Shown in pieces: positions 47,281-58,651 of a stretch of 64,000 nt of DNA. Both the position numbers and the translations under genes were made by a program. Source of the DNA: Phyto melanocephala (Eukaryota; Arthropoda; Insecta; Diptera; Rhinophoridae). Positions within the stretch are counted from its first letter, which is position 1. The number at the start of each line of letters is the position of its first letter. The DNA lies in NCBI GenBank assembly GCA_941918925.1, contig OW799237.1:11203201-11267200 (forward strand), written 5' to 3'. The notes below the pieces were generated by a model. That model had not been told where the DNA came from. It saw only the letters and a program-made list of their open reading frames with translations, and ran no database searches.

Positions 47281-48380
47281 TTTTGATGGTTAAAAAATTC
47301 TGAAAATTTATTTAAACAATTGTTTCTTTTACTGGCTGTTGGCATCGATATTTTGTATTAATATTCCTTCACATGAAATATCTTTTCTGTATTATTTTTA
47401 CTTGTTTGTGTCATTGAAAATGTAAGTTGCCACATTGCAGAGCAAAGCATGATGACTGCCAAACATGTACACAGGGCTAGTAAGTTGTATGTCAAACTCT
47501 TTAAGACTAATGAAGTGATTGTTTTAATGAAATGTTTAAAAAAATATTGTCTAGGAATTGGAGTGAAAAATGCTAGTTTATATCGAAAATCAGGTTAAAT
47601 GAAAACAAATTCTTGGCTGCTTAGTTTTTTGTATTTAAATTTATATTTTTGGTGAACTTAATTTTCGCTTTTGAAATCATAATTAATTTTTAAATATAAT
47701 TAATTAATTATTAATTTAAATATTCTATGCTCGTCTGAACTCTTTTCAATTCATCATCATTCAATTAAGTCAATTTTTAACTGCTAAAAGTTTTGTCAAT
47801 TGTGTTTTTTATTATTATTTTTTTTGCTCGGCCACTACTTTAAATTTGACACACAAGTAAATGTAAATTGACACTTTGAAAGACATTTGATGCTTAAAAC
47901 AATTACACAAGCTCATAAATTGAAAAATGTTCTCATTTAATTAATATTGCTTAATTTTATTGAAATTAATGGTGAAATTTAAGTATGCTTTTCTTTGCAT
48001 ATAAAAACATTTTTAGATAGATCATTTGTATGCAAATGGGATTAATGTGATAATTAAAGTAAAATGAAACGAGTGTGGCAAAAATAACGTTAAAAGATTT
48101 TGATACTTTTACTTTTCATATTTTAATATTAGATCTACAAATTAATATTAATCATGCGTATTGTTCTAGTGCCTAAAAGTAGGCAAGGTTTGATTAACTC
48201 ATTGCAATACAGTGCGTATACTTTATATTATATATTTATACTTTACGTATACTTTACGTATACTTTATACTATTTAATTATTGAATATTTAGGAAAAACT
48301 TTTTTTTTGGACACATTTACAAGTTAGTCTTTCCCTATAGCCGATTAAGAAGCACAATGAAAAAGTTTTTGTATTCGCCT
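47280..48380. other. No gene seen
   Basis: AT-rich, including an AATTAATTAATTATTAATTT tract near 47,700 and TACTTTACGTATACTTTACG short repeats near 48,230-48,265. Confidence 0.5.
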
Positions 48381-48384
48381 GGAT

Positions 48385-49018
48385 TTCATTTATTGATGCA
48401 GGGTTGGAAAATGAGATTTTTGCTTTGATATTAAGCAACAAACTTAAGCTTACTTTTTGATAACAAATGTACTAAATTTATTTATATTTTTGTTGTTCTA
48501 TGGATTTCACAACTTTATATCCTTTTTGTTAATCAACTTTTATTAAACTAAATTAAACATAACAACTTTTCTGTCCTTGATATATGAATTAGCCTTGTCG
48601 GAAGACACCTTCTAAAAATATGCTTTGTTGTAGCCAAAGCAAATTCATACGGGTAAAATTATCAGCCCAGCTGATGGAGAAGCGTTTTTCAAAATCTTTT
48701 GAATTCGTGTTAATTTAATTTATTAATGCAGGGATGGAAAATGAGATTTTGGTTTCGGTATTAAACATTTAACTTTAGTGTATTTTTTTTGATAATAATG
48801 TACCAAATTTATATAAATTTAATGCTTTGGCACTATTTATAAGTGTTTCACAAATGCATGTTCTTTTGATAATTAAATTTTATTAAAATAATCACAATGT
48901 AAGATTTTTCCCATCCCTAATCGAAGTGTTAGAGATGTGGCCTTGACAGAAAACATTCCCTAAAAAGTTGCTTTGTTGTATCAATTTGGCGTTGCATATA
49001 ACTGTATAAATATACCTT
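48385..49018. mobile_element. Two tandem copies of the MITE family seen at 20,302
   Basis: The second copy runs 48,637-49,018 with end AA-AGCAAATTCATACGGGT and right end ACTGTATAAATATACCTT. The first, truncated at both ends, occupies about 48,385-48,635. Both hold an inner segment starting GCAGGG(A/T)TGGAAAATGAG and ending with a form of CATCCCT/GTCCTTGAT, which suggests a second element nested in the ancestor. Confidence 0.65.
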
Positions 49019-49019
49019 G

Positions 49020-50015
49020 GTTATAGCAATTTGCCACTGCATATATATATCTTCATAAATACAAATTACTTGCTGTATGCCACGAATCATAAACTTTATT
49101 TTAATTACGAAAAAATCTTAATTTCTTTAAGAAATACCTTTCTTCAGCTCTCGTGCCCCTATAATTAACATTATCATATTAATGTGCATATTTCAAATTA
49201 TAAAAAATATATTTATTCATACGTTTCAGCCAAATACAAATACATTTAAATATTAATCACATGTATATGCATATTTGTATGTATGACTTTTAGGGGTATT
49301 ATCATAATATGACATTTAAGGCGATAATTATCATATTCATACTCATTAATATCGTTATCACAATGATTATAATTATTATTATCATGACTGTTACTTGTGC
49401 TATTGATTGAACTACAAATAGAGTTATAAATTTGTACCCCCAGAAAATAGGTGAAGAATGAGCCAAGCACGTTGAGTGTATAACAAGAAATGTACACACA
49501 TTAAAATTTGATTGAAAGCAATTTTCAAAATGTAATTATAATAAATGTAATTTGATTTATGCATATTGAAAATTTTGTGAAAAGCTATAAAATTACTAAA
49601 TAATTAATATGCAATATGGTAACGGGCGCAAGTTGCATTAAACATGTGTGAATGCTACAATAGAATAATTAAGGGAAAAATAAAATTTGCTTAATTCACA
49701 ACAAGGGTTGTATCGTTGTATATATTTACAATGTAAAAAATTTAAGGATATTATTACGCTTGTATCTTTTGTTAATCGTAGGAAATTTGATTATGCTTTT
49801 ACGTTTATATCTGTAACAAGCATTTGCTTATTTTCTGTAAACACACTGGGATAATTTAAATTGCAAATAATAATCAGCACTCTTGAAATCTACATTACAA
49901 AGGATCATTCAAATTTAATTAACTTAAATTCCGGGAGTTAAATAGATGATATTTAAAACGAACATGTAACCACCGAGCAAAGAGTGCTGATGATGAAATC
50001 GTAGCTGGTTTCGAA
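49020..50015. other. No gene seen
   Basis: Contains ATTATTATCAT-rich sequence at 49,300-49,400. An Asn-rich minus frame there lacks a clear donor site. Confidence 0.45.
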
Positions 50016-50019
50016 AATG

Positions 50020-50160
50020 CATTCCACACGGCTAGTGTCGGTAAAAATACAATTTTTCATATTTATTCTTTCATTTATCACAATTAAAAATTCTTTGTAA
50101 AAATAAAAAATATTAATATGAACTCAAGCCTGATTTAAAATTTAAATATTAGTTTAAACC
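50020..50160 (+). repeat. Dispersed 150-bp repeat, copy B
   Basis: Matches 20,064-20,212 (CATTCCACACGGCTAGTGTC ... ATGAACTCAAGCCT). Both copies lie within about 1 kb of the MITE family at their locus, which may mean they moved together. Confidence 0.75.
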
Positions 50161-52430
50161 GAAAAGTTTGATAAATAAAAATTCAATTTATAAAGGATTA
50201 TTTATTCAAATTCAATCGAATATTAAAATAGTTTATTTAATATTTTACTATTACTTAGTTCAACTTGATATTCACTTATGTATGACTTCTGTGAAACTAC
50301 TTGCTTTAGTTTCTTTATATTTATACTATTGTTAACTTTTTAACTTTTACCAACCTTGGTTTCATCTTTTTAAATAAACTGGCATACTTTTATTACAAAT
50401 AACAGCACTTTAAATCTTTATTCAGGGTAACAGTACTTTATTTATTTAAAACCACTCGAATATAATTAAAAAAAGTAGTCGTTTGCAGCTAAACTCTTAA
50501 ATAAACATTCTTTATAAAAGGTGTTAGAATATGGTTGTCTTTGAAAGATCCCAGCAAAAAAATCTATGACAAAAAAGTGAATTTGCAAAACTTCAACTGG
50601 TAGCGAAGTAATTAAATTTAGGTGAAAACACTAATGATTTTAACATTAGCTTGTCATTGATTGGAGATCATGTGTTTACATAAATACATTAATGAACTGC
50701 ACTCCATTCTAAGTACTCATGCATATTTAATGAGAAGCATCGGATGTTCTATGAGTTGAATTTGTTTGTTTATATGAATTGTTTAAGATATTTTGCATGA
50801 TGTTGTATTACATTTTTAGCACATCATTTATGAAAAATTATTTCACTTCACTTCATTTGGGAAGTCATTTAGAAAGAATGCTTTTACACAATTGATTTAG
50901 AACTCTTGAAAACGTAATTCGCTTTGCACTACTTCTAATTTTTTGTGCTGGGATGTAACGAAGACTGGCTACCTAGTGTGTAAAAGTTTACCATGTTTCA
51001 TCATTTCGTGTGGGGTTTTTCGGTACCAGGTTCATACCAGCACACTGTAGTTATATGATGTCCTCAAAGTCATCCTATTTCAGGGCCATCATAAAAATAT
51101 ATTCGATATATTTTTCTAAAAATTTAAGCTGTTAAATTTGTGGTAAAAATTTTAGGTCCTACGCATAATGGAATTAATGAAAGAATATTAAAAAAGAAAT
51201 ACAAAAAATTTGGTTTTTTTGTTTGTTTGCAACATTACAACATTATCCTTTTCTTATAACCAAAATTTAAAATAGTTTTGTTGTGCCTCCTGAGTCCCAA
51301 CATAAAATCTGAAACCGTATCATCTTTAACAAATAGCACTATCTGGCTAAATACTGGCAAGTCTATAATTAAAAGGATTTATTGGTTTTTCATAAAGTTT
51401 AGTTTTAAAAGAAAATTAAATTTGTTTTCGGCAAATTTTTACATAAAGTATTGTGTCGTGTATAACACCCACCCCATCTCCTAAACACAAAGTCCTAAAC
51501 ATTTTAATTCTTCAATTTAAATACGTAATGTTTTCATTCAAATAAAAACGTTGACTAAACTTTTTTGGCAACAATATCCGTTTATCTTAAGCATGTGGGC
51601 AAACTCCTTAATCAAATGTTTATAACTATAATATGTACAACAACAACTGTTTACTTAGTCCTTCACAGTGTTGTTCTAATCTTCGGTTCTCTGCTTTAAA
51701 AAATTTTTTTACCACAGCAAATAAAAACTCACACCAACATACACAAATTATTATTGCAATATATTATTCTTGGCACATTTTGTAAACTTTAACCCAACCA
51801 TTTAAACTTTCAAGTAAATTAATAATTAATAAATCTAGAACAACAACAATCACCATATACGGATAATGAAAACAGTAAAACACTCTCTGAAACAACAAAA
51901 GCAAAACAAAAATGTATTCATTGTTGTGTTGTAAGAGAAAAATAGAAAATATCTTTAATTCAAAAAAGGAATAACAAAAACAACGTAAAGAACAAAGAAT
52001 GGACAGTTTTGAAAACTATTCAGGTCAGGAGTTTAACTAAACAACAATAATAATAACAACAACAGCTTTAGAGTTTATTGTTTAATAATGAATAGGATAA
52101 GATGAGGTGGTATGGTATCGCATGGTGTGTTGTATTGTAGTATGTCAGCACTGAGAGTGAGCATGTCTGAACATATTTCTGTAAACAAAATTTGCAAAAA
52201 TAACAAGAAATACATTATTTAGTTAATGGTTAGTGGTTTACAAAAATGTGCTATTTTTCCTTGTAATAAATACTAAAGAAAGTTAAAATGTTTTCAAAAT
52301 TTAAATGTTTGCCTTTTATAAGTAAACAAATTAGGAGATAAAATCAAGTAAAATTGAATTTCTAAGGAAAGTAGATCATATTAATGATTTATAATTAAAA
52401 TTTTAGTTGATAGTGAAGGTCAGACAGAGA
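50160..52430. other. No gene seen
   Basis: AT-rich non-coding sequence with CAACAACAA and AACAATAATAATAAC runs (about 51,840 and 52,045). No convincing exon. Confidence 0.45.
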
Positions 52431-52518
52431 GCATATCGTCGTTCGTAAATTATTGTGTTCTATGTGACATATAAAACCTATACATATGGAACACAATAAT
52501 TTATGAACGACTATATGC
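52431..52518. repeat. 88-bp hairpin (near-perfect inverted repeat)
   Basis: The left arm GTCGTTCGTAAATTATTGTG-TTC and right arm GAA-CACAATAATTTATGAACGAC pair at 22 of 23 positions. Pairing continues outward (GCATAT/ATATGC, with a small bulge) and partly inward. The inner loop is about 26 bases. It could be a foldback element or a small-RNA precursor; nothing in the sequence decides. Confidence 0.8.
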
Positions 52519-52659
52519 ATTATGACAAACAACTTTTTATTCATAAAATGTTTAAGGATACGAAGTAGAATTTTTTTGTGTCATCATTTAGGTACGTTCG
52601 ACATAATGACGGGCAAAGTCTGGTAAAATTAAAGAAAAAAAAAATTATCACAGAAATTT

Positions 52660-52800
52660 GCTCAAACTTGCTGGAATGCAAAAAACCACAAATGCTAATC
52701 ACGGCTCCACTAGTGGACATCATAGATGTTGGTCACCATACCACTTCTGCTTAGAGCCACGTCATGACAACCCGTCGGTGCTACTCCCAGTATAACTTTA
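52660..52800. other. GC-richer island next to the Helitron
   Basis: About 140 bp with CTAGTGGACATCATAGATG and GCCACGTCATGACAACCCG, unlike its surroundings. It looks like a retroelement tail but was not identified. Confidence 0.35.
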
Positions 52801-54295
52801 TCTATATTTATAAAAATCAATGTGTGTTTGTATGTTTATTTGTGCTTTATAGACGGTTAAACGGCTGGACCGATTTCCACGATTTTCACAGAATTTTTCT
52901 GTATGTGTGGAAGGAACTATAGGCTATACTTTGGTTTGAAATTGTAAGTGGGCGGGGTGCCACGCCCTATTAAAAAATAAGTATTAAATATTATATATCA
53001 CGAAAGTTAATGCAGCTAGAGTCTTCAAATTAAGTACGGTAAACTTTGACATCCACACGAACATTTGGGTAAAAAATGGACGTACTTGCAATAGTAGGCG
53101 TGGTCACATGAACGAAATACTAAAATTCGTATATTTGGAAAACGATATCGATTAGAGTAGTAAAATTTTGCAAAAGCAACTTCGATATTCAAATAAACAT
53201 TTATGGAAAAAATAGGTGCATTATCAATAGTGGGCGTGACACCTACCATATGAATTAAATACTAAAATTCGTATATCTTGAAAACGATATCGATTAGAGT
53301 AGTAAAATTTAGCAAGAGCAACTTTGACACCCAAATGAACATTTAGGCAAGAAATTGGTGCATTATCAATAGTGGGCGTGGCACCTACCACATGAATTAA
53401 ATGCTAAAATTCGTATATTTGGAAAACGATATCGATTTGAGTAGTAAAATTTTGCAAAAGCAACTTTGATATTCAAATAAACATTTATGGAAAAAATAGG
53501 TGCATTATCAATAGTGGGCGTGGCACCTACCATATGAATTAAATACTAAAATTCGTATATCTTGAAAACGATATCGATTAGAGTAGTAAAATTTTGCAAG
53601 AGCAACTTTGACACCCAAATGAACATTTAGGCAAGAAATTGGTGCATTATCAATAGTGGGCGTGGCACCTACCACATGAATTAAATACTAAAATTCGTAT
53701 ATATGGAAAACGATATCGATTAGAGTAGTAAAATTTTTCAAAAGCAACTTTGATATTCAAATAAACATTTATGGAAAAAATAGGCGCATTATCAATAGTG
53801 GGCGTGGCACCTACCATATGAATTAAATACTAAAATTCGTATATCTTGAAAAAGATATCGATTAGAGTAGTAAAATTTTGCAAAAGCAACTTCGATATTC
53901 AAATGAGCATTTATGGAAAAAATAGTTGCATTATTAATAGTGGGCGTGGCACCTACCATATGAATTAAATACTAAAATTCGTATATTTGGAAAACGATAT
54001 CGATTAGAGTAGTAAAATTTTGCAAAAGCAACTTTGATATTCAAATAAACATTTATGGAAAAAATGGGTGAATTATCAATAGTGGGTGTGGCACCTACCA
54101 TATGAATTAAATACTAAAATTCGTATATTTGGAAAACGATATCGATTTGAGTAGTAAAATTTTGCAAAAGCAACTTTGATATTCAAATAAACATTTATGG
54201 AAAATATGGGTGCATTAACAATAGTGGGCGTGGCACCTGCCATATGAATTAAATACTAAAACTGGGAATGGCGAAGCACACCGGGTAATAGCTAG
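52801..54295 (+). mobile_element. Non-autonomous Helitron, long copy (1,495 bp)
   Basis: It starts TCTATATTTATAAAAATCAA and ends GCGAAGCACACCGGGTAATAGCTAG (split here: GCGAAGCACACCGGG then TAATAGCTAG), with A before and T after, the Helitron insertion pattern. No Rep/helicase. The 5' 200 bp (GACGGTTAAACGGCTGGACC, AAGGAACTATAGGCTATACT) matches the copy at 11,564-12,375. The rest is a tandem array. Confidence 0.88.
53095..54245 (+). repeat. 142-bp satellite inside the Helitron, about nine units
   Basis: The anchor TGGGCGTGGCACC starts at 53,231, 53,373, 53,515, 53,657, 53,799, 53,941, 54,083 and 54,225: seven successive intervals of exactly 142 bp, preceded by one of 136. Units contain AAAACGATATCGATTAGAGT. 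Two unit types alternate (ATTTATGGAAAAAATAGG and ATTTAGGCAAGAAATTGG) over the first five. Confidence 0.93.
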
Positions 54296-54638
54296 TATAA
54301 GATAAAGCGAAACAATAAATGCAACGTTTTATAATGCTTTTAAAACGAAAGTGTGTCTTACTCCTTCATATTTTGATTATCTGTGAACGACCCTCATGAT
54401 TTCGTGCCTACCAATCTGTATCCTTTTCTCTACTGAGTCCCGCACTACAATAGGCATTTTTCCTCTAGACTAAAAAACGATCTCACGTAACAGACTAGGG
54501 CAGGCCGACAATCCTCATCATAAAGTCCCTCGTAATCAACAATATGTTCGTTAAATTCAGGTCATCCATAGCATCCACGCTTAATTCGTGCCTTTCTGTG
54601 AATATTATTTCCAAATGATTTTATTTTTTCTAACTTCT

Positions 54639-54971
54639 TCAAATACGAGGTCTTAGGAATATATTTGTAAGCATCTTAAGGTTTTTCATCGCTTTGCTCG
54701 ATTGAGTTGGACCGTTTATTCTAAAATCTTTCAAAATATCTTGAAAAATCTTTATTTGATGTTCTGAAATATTTCGCTTCAAAGCATTTACTGCGTTATG
54801 GATAAACGCACTTTTAGTACTGTCTCCTAGAAATTTTGTAAAATCTTGCGTTATTCCTAAATCTTTTAGGTCATCTTTTAACTCTTTATCGATTTTTGAC
54901 TTCACTTCTTTCAAATTTGAAAGATCTTCTAGAATTATCTTATGCCACAGCCGGAGCTCTTGCTGACATCT
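54639..54971 (-). pseudogene. Unrecognised Lys/Leu-rich open frame, possible exon or TE fragment
   Basis: The minus frame is open for about 110 residues from a stop at 54,972-54,974 to the stop at the low end. It reads QELRLWHKIILEDLSNLKEV, then charged helical sequence ending TNIFLRPRI. No in-frame ATG start was seen, so it would be an internal exon or a fragment. Amphipathic helices are likely. Amino-acid use is protein-like, unlike the Phe/Tyr-rich repeat frames. A further minus-strand reading (ARIKRGCYG ... VDYEGLYDEDC) continues beyond with interruptions, so decay is likely. Family not recognised. Confidence 0.4.
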
Positions 54972-54974
54972 CTA

Positions 54975-56640
54975 TAATCCGAAGTAGCAATAACAACAAG
55001 GCGTAGCAATCGGCCTAGGATGTAGGGCCCTATACTGCAAAATATATTTAAGATGGGATACAATCTCTATTACGAAACTTTTGCTGGTCTATTAGTCAGA
55101 CTAATAACTCCTGTAGCTTGTTCTCGGGAAGTGGTACTCCACCCTTTAAATGATCATGATTTTGCATCAGGAAAATTTTGAAGCAACAAATAACAAAACG
55201 TTTAAAAAGTTTTTTTTATATTATTTTTTACATAATTTTTGTTAAATAATAAACTAAAATATTTACTTATTTAATAGTGTATCCAATGGAAACCGTAAGA
55301 GCGTATACAAGGCTCTTCATTAAATTTAACAACAAATATTTTACAACGAATAGAATTTACTTTTAATCTCTTTTATTTTTCTACTACATTTTCATTGACT
55401 TTATTATAGAATTTCATTAGAATCATGTTAAAAAACTAACATTGAGACTCATGTTAAATGCCTTAAAAAAAATAATTAAAAACCATTAAACAAATTAGCT
55501 GCATAAAATTAAAAATAAGTTAAAAAGTGAAATAAAACCGTCTAAATAATTTCATTAAATACTTGCAACAACAAGCTAAATCAAGTAGCACACATTTCCT
55601 TCCTCATCTTGGCAACATTAGTTAGATGCTGCAACCATATTTCAATGACTTCAAAGTGTCTACGCAATAACAACAACTCTCTACCTTGACTTGACACATA
55701 AGGTTAAAAACAGTTTTATTATTAAACTAATGGAAAAGTTATGTAAATTTTTAACACAAAACATGATTCTGTTAAAAGAAGACAAAAGAGTGTAATTGTG
55801 TGTATTTATTGTGTTGTTGTTGTTGTCGTTGTGTTTTTTTTAATTAAAATCTATTGAGTTTATTTTAGAAAAAAAAAATGTCATTGTTAGAGAAATTTAA
55901 ATTGCTGTTAGTAAGTTGCTGGTAATTTTTTGTGGAATAGCAAGAAAAGTGGCAAGAAAATAAGAATCTTATGAGGTAACATGTTGTTGCTGTTGTTGTA
56001 ATATTAATTAAGGCATTTAATTGGGGGATGTAGCAGAGTGTGTGTAAAGTGTTTGACATGTGATGCATATAAATTGCATTATTAAGTTTTAAATACAGAG
56101 TAAAAAAGATAATAATAATGTATTTTACGGCATAAACTGTATTAGTAACAGTAAACAGTGCGTTAAGTTGTTCTTTCTTGTCAATTATGCGTAATTTGAT
56201 TTAGTCAATTAAGTGTTCATTTTGTTTTATATATGGTTTTAACCACCACCGAGAATATAATAGAGGGTACTGCCACTGTGTTTGTAACACACTGAAATAT
56301 TTATATACCGATTATATTAGTTTTTAATTCTAAAAGGATGTAGCGGTATCCTTTCTTCTGCTCACTTGTTCATATCTATGTCTGTAGAAGGCACAATAGA
56401 GCTTGATCTAAAGTTCTTTATCCACCGTCTTGTGAATATGTCTCTAAAAAGCACAATTAAAACCTAGCAAATTAAATTTTGCTAAAATATTTTGAATATA
56501 TCATACGATGAATGAATTTTGCTACATTAAGAAACTCTAAGAACTTTCTGTAAAGTTTATGTAATTTATTTTTTATTAATTCTTATGAAAAAAAATACTG
56601 TTTTATTAAGGTTATTTATGAAGTTTTAAAAATTATTATT
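54975..56640. other. No gene seen
   Basis: 54,975-55,170 is GC-richer, possibly the rest of the element holding the preceding frame. The remainder is AT-rich with TTGTTGTTG runs. A phrase near 56,250 (CCACCACCGAGAATATAATA) looks like a dispersed fly repeat. Confidence 0.45.
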
Positions 56641-56649
56641 ATTGAAATT

Positions 56650-57000
56650 ATTATTCAAACTGCCTCCATCCTCGGTGACACATGTGCGACATCTTATCAA
56701 AAATTTATTACTGCTCTGAGGGTTGCAGTGGCCCCACAATGAACCTTAAACTGTAACTGCACACCACACTGTGACGCAAAGTGGATGCAATTACAAATCA
56801 TGGACTATCTGTATCAGTATTCGACAATTTTGTTTGTTTATATTGCCGTTTACATCAAAATGTGCTTTGCCAGACATAAAAATGCACTTCAAGATGTTTT
56901 CATCCTCTGCCGCCATTTTAATGATCTCTCGGAAAATTTCCAGCGAATCGGGAAGTCTGTTGTATCAGTTTGCGTGTCAATTGAATAAGTTTAAATTTTA
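56650..57000 (-). pseudogene. Decayed mariner-like transposase fragment
   Basis: Minus-strand pieces read FMSGKAHFDVNGNINKQNCR and HPLCVTVWCAV, parallel to MSDEAHFHLNGFVNKQNCR and HPIRCTVWCG of the intact transposase at 60,740. The catalytic SDE is SGK here and frames are broken. No termini found. Confidence 0.65.
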
Positions 57001-57019
57001 AATTTTTTTAGCTAATGAA

Positions 57020-57350
57020 AATGAAATGAGTATGCCACGCTTACTTTAACACTAGTCTCCCATAGAAAAAAGATTAGAAAAGATTTTTAAAATGTTTTAG
57101 TTGCTATGGGACTCTAAGTTCTTTATTCTATTTAAATTCAATGGACGGAAGATAAGTATGATATGGCAAATTTTACCGCCCACCCTCTGGCATAAAACTC
57201 ATTTCTAAATTTAAGCAAATTTCAATATTTTAGATGAAGATAGATCTTCAAAATTCAAATTAAGTTCATCAGTTAAAATGAGTGTGCCACGCCCACCTTA
57301 ATATCTTTTTGGCACATAAGACCTTGAACTAAATAAAATTTTAAACATTT
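57020..57350. repeat. Repeated GCCACGCCCACC-containing segment
   Basis: ATGAGTATGCCACGCTTACT (57,026) and ATGAGTGTGCCACGCCCACC (57,279), with an intermediate ACCGCCCACCCTCTGGCAT (57,176). Looks like a diverged three-unit tandem. Confidence 0.5.
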
Positions 57351-57670
57351 TTGGTTCAATATCCTAAATAATTAATAAACTTTTAACGATTTGCTTCTAT
57401 CAAACCATGTAATTATGCATTGAACTTGAATAAAAAAGGGTGGAATATATATATACATACGTATTTCTTGGTTTATTATTACTAATAAAGCCCTAGACAT
57501 TACAATATTGATAGTGGCTATAAATACAGCAGCAAAGCTGAATGTGACGCTTGTAGATGGTATTTTTTTATAGAGATATAGACTATAAAGTTGGCAACAC
57601 TTTTTTAACTGGCTGCTATTTTGTAAGCTATCAAGTAAGTTATGTTTAATTGGGCTTGGCAATTCAACAT

Positions 57671-57810
57671 GATAAGACTATCGCAAGAATAGCAAAGCGT
57701 AAAATCGATGAATTTGCATAAAACAAATTGTTCGCTGATCCCTGTTTTCATAAACGAATTTTATTTAGTGATGAAACTCTGTTTCGTCAATATATAAATC
57801 TGTCGTATAT
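57671..57810 (+). pseudogene. Short transposase-like relic
   Basis: The + strand reads ARIAKRKIDEFA, a stop, then DPCFHKRILFSDETLFRQ. The FSDETLF phrase resembles the first-Asp motif of Tc1/pogo-type transposases. Too short to place in a family. Confidence 0.35.
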
Positions 57811-58520
57811 TCTTTTTTGTTTACTTTTAAATTTAATTAAGGTTGTCGGTAATAGAACTGGCAACAATTCAAAATTTTGCTTTAAGATAAACTTGTTTTA
57901 TTACAATTTCTTTAATTTTGTTAAATTTTTGCCTCACATCTGTAAATTATTTCAATGTCAAAATATCTCTTCTCATCTACTCTAGCATCAAATCAATCCC
58001 ATTTTGCAATTAAATTAGTTTGGTTAAATAAAAAATCCTCAACTAATTCCCCACTGAAATTTTCTGTGTAATTAAAGCAAAATTTATGATAAACCTGTTA
58101 AGAGATACCAGCGAGAGAGCAAAACTAACAAACAAATGCCATCAATTTTATTCACAAAATCGTTGTTATTACATTACAGTTCGAGGTCGTTATAATTTTG
58201 TGATTTTGTTTCACAAATTTTGTTGTCGTTGTTATAAGTGTAGTTGTGTGCTAGTTGGATGGTCAAACTATTAATCAACACAACAAATCACCGCCATTAT
58301 CATTAAAACTTTTATTTGTATAAATGCCAGTGATGCAAGCATAAAAAGCATAGGGTTTTTTCTAAAGGGCTTGAATTTAAGCAAAAAACTAAAGCATAGT
58401 TTAGGGCTTTTCTAGAGTAGAATATGACAAAAAATACCCAGTGAATGAAAAATATAAAATTTCGCCCACTTAATAGTGTTTCTATGCGTGGTGGCTTACA
58501 GAGTTTACAAACAAATACAT
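57810..58520. other. No gene seen
   Basis: AT-rich, no supported frame or RNA gene. Confidence 0.5.
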
Positions 58521-58525
58521 AAATA

Positions 58526-58651
58526 CAAGGTGTGCCAAAGTCAATAAAGTGAGTTTAATATTTTTTTCTTTTTTTATTGTTTAAAAGCATTAAATTTAAT
58601 AAATGAAATTATAAAAATGGTAAGCCCCATTATGAATTTTGGCCCACCCTG
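58526..58651. mobile_element. 126-bp MITE related to the mariner at 60,708
   Basis: Flanked by TA on both sides (58,524-58,525; 58,652-58,653). Its left end is CAAGGTGTGCCAAA and the reverse complement of its right end is CAGGGTGGGCCAAAA. The right end TTTTGGCCCACCCTG is identical to that of the mariner 3 kb away. Confidence 0.75.

Noticed and set aside
49246..49497. Asn-rich minus-strand frame, possible exon
   Set aside because: A possible acceptor exists but no good donor; the sequence is ATT/ATC low complexity.
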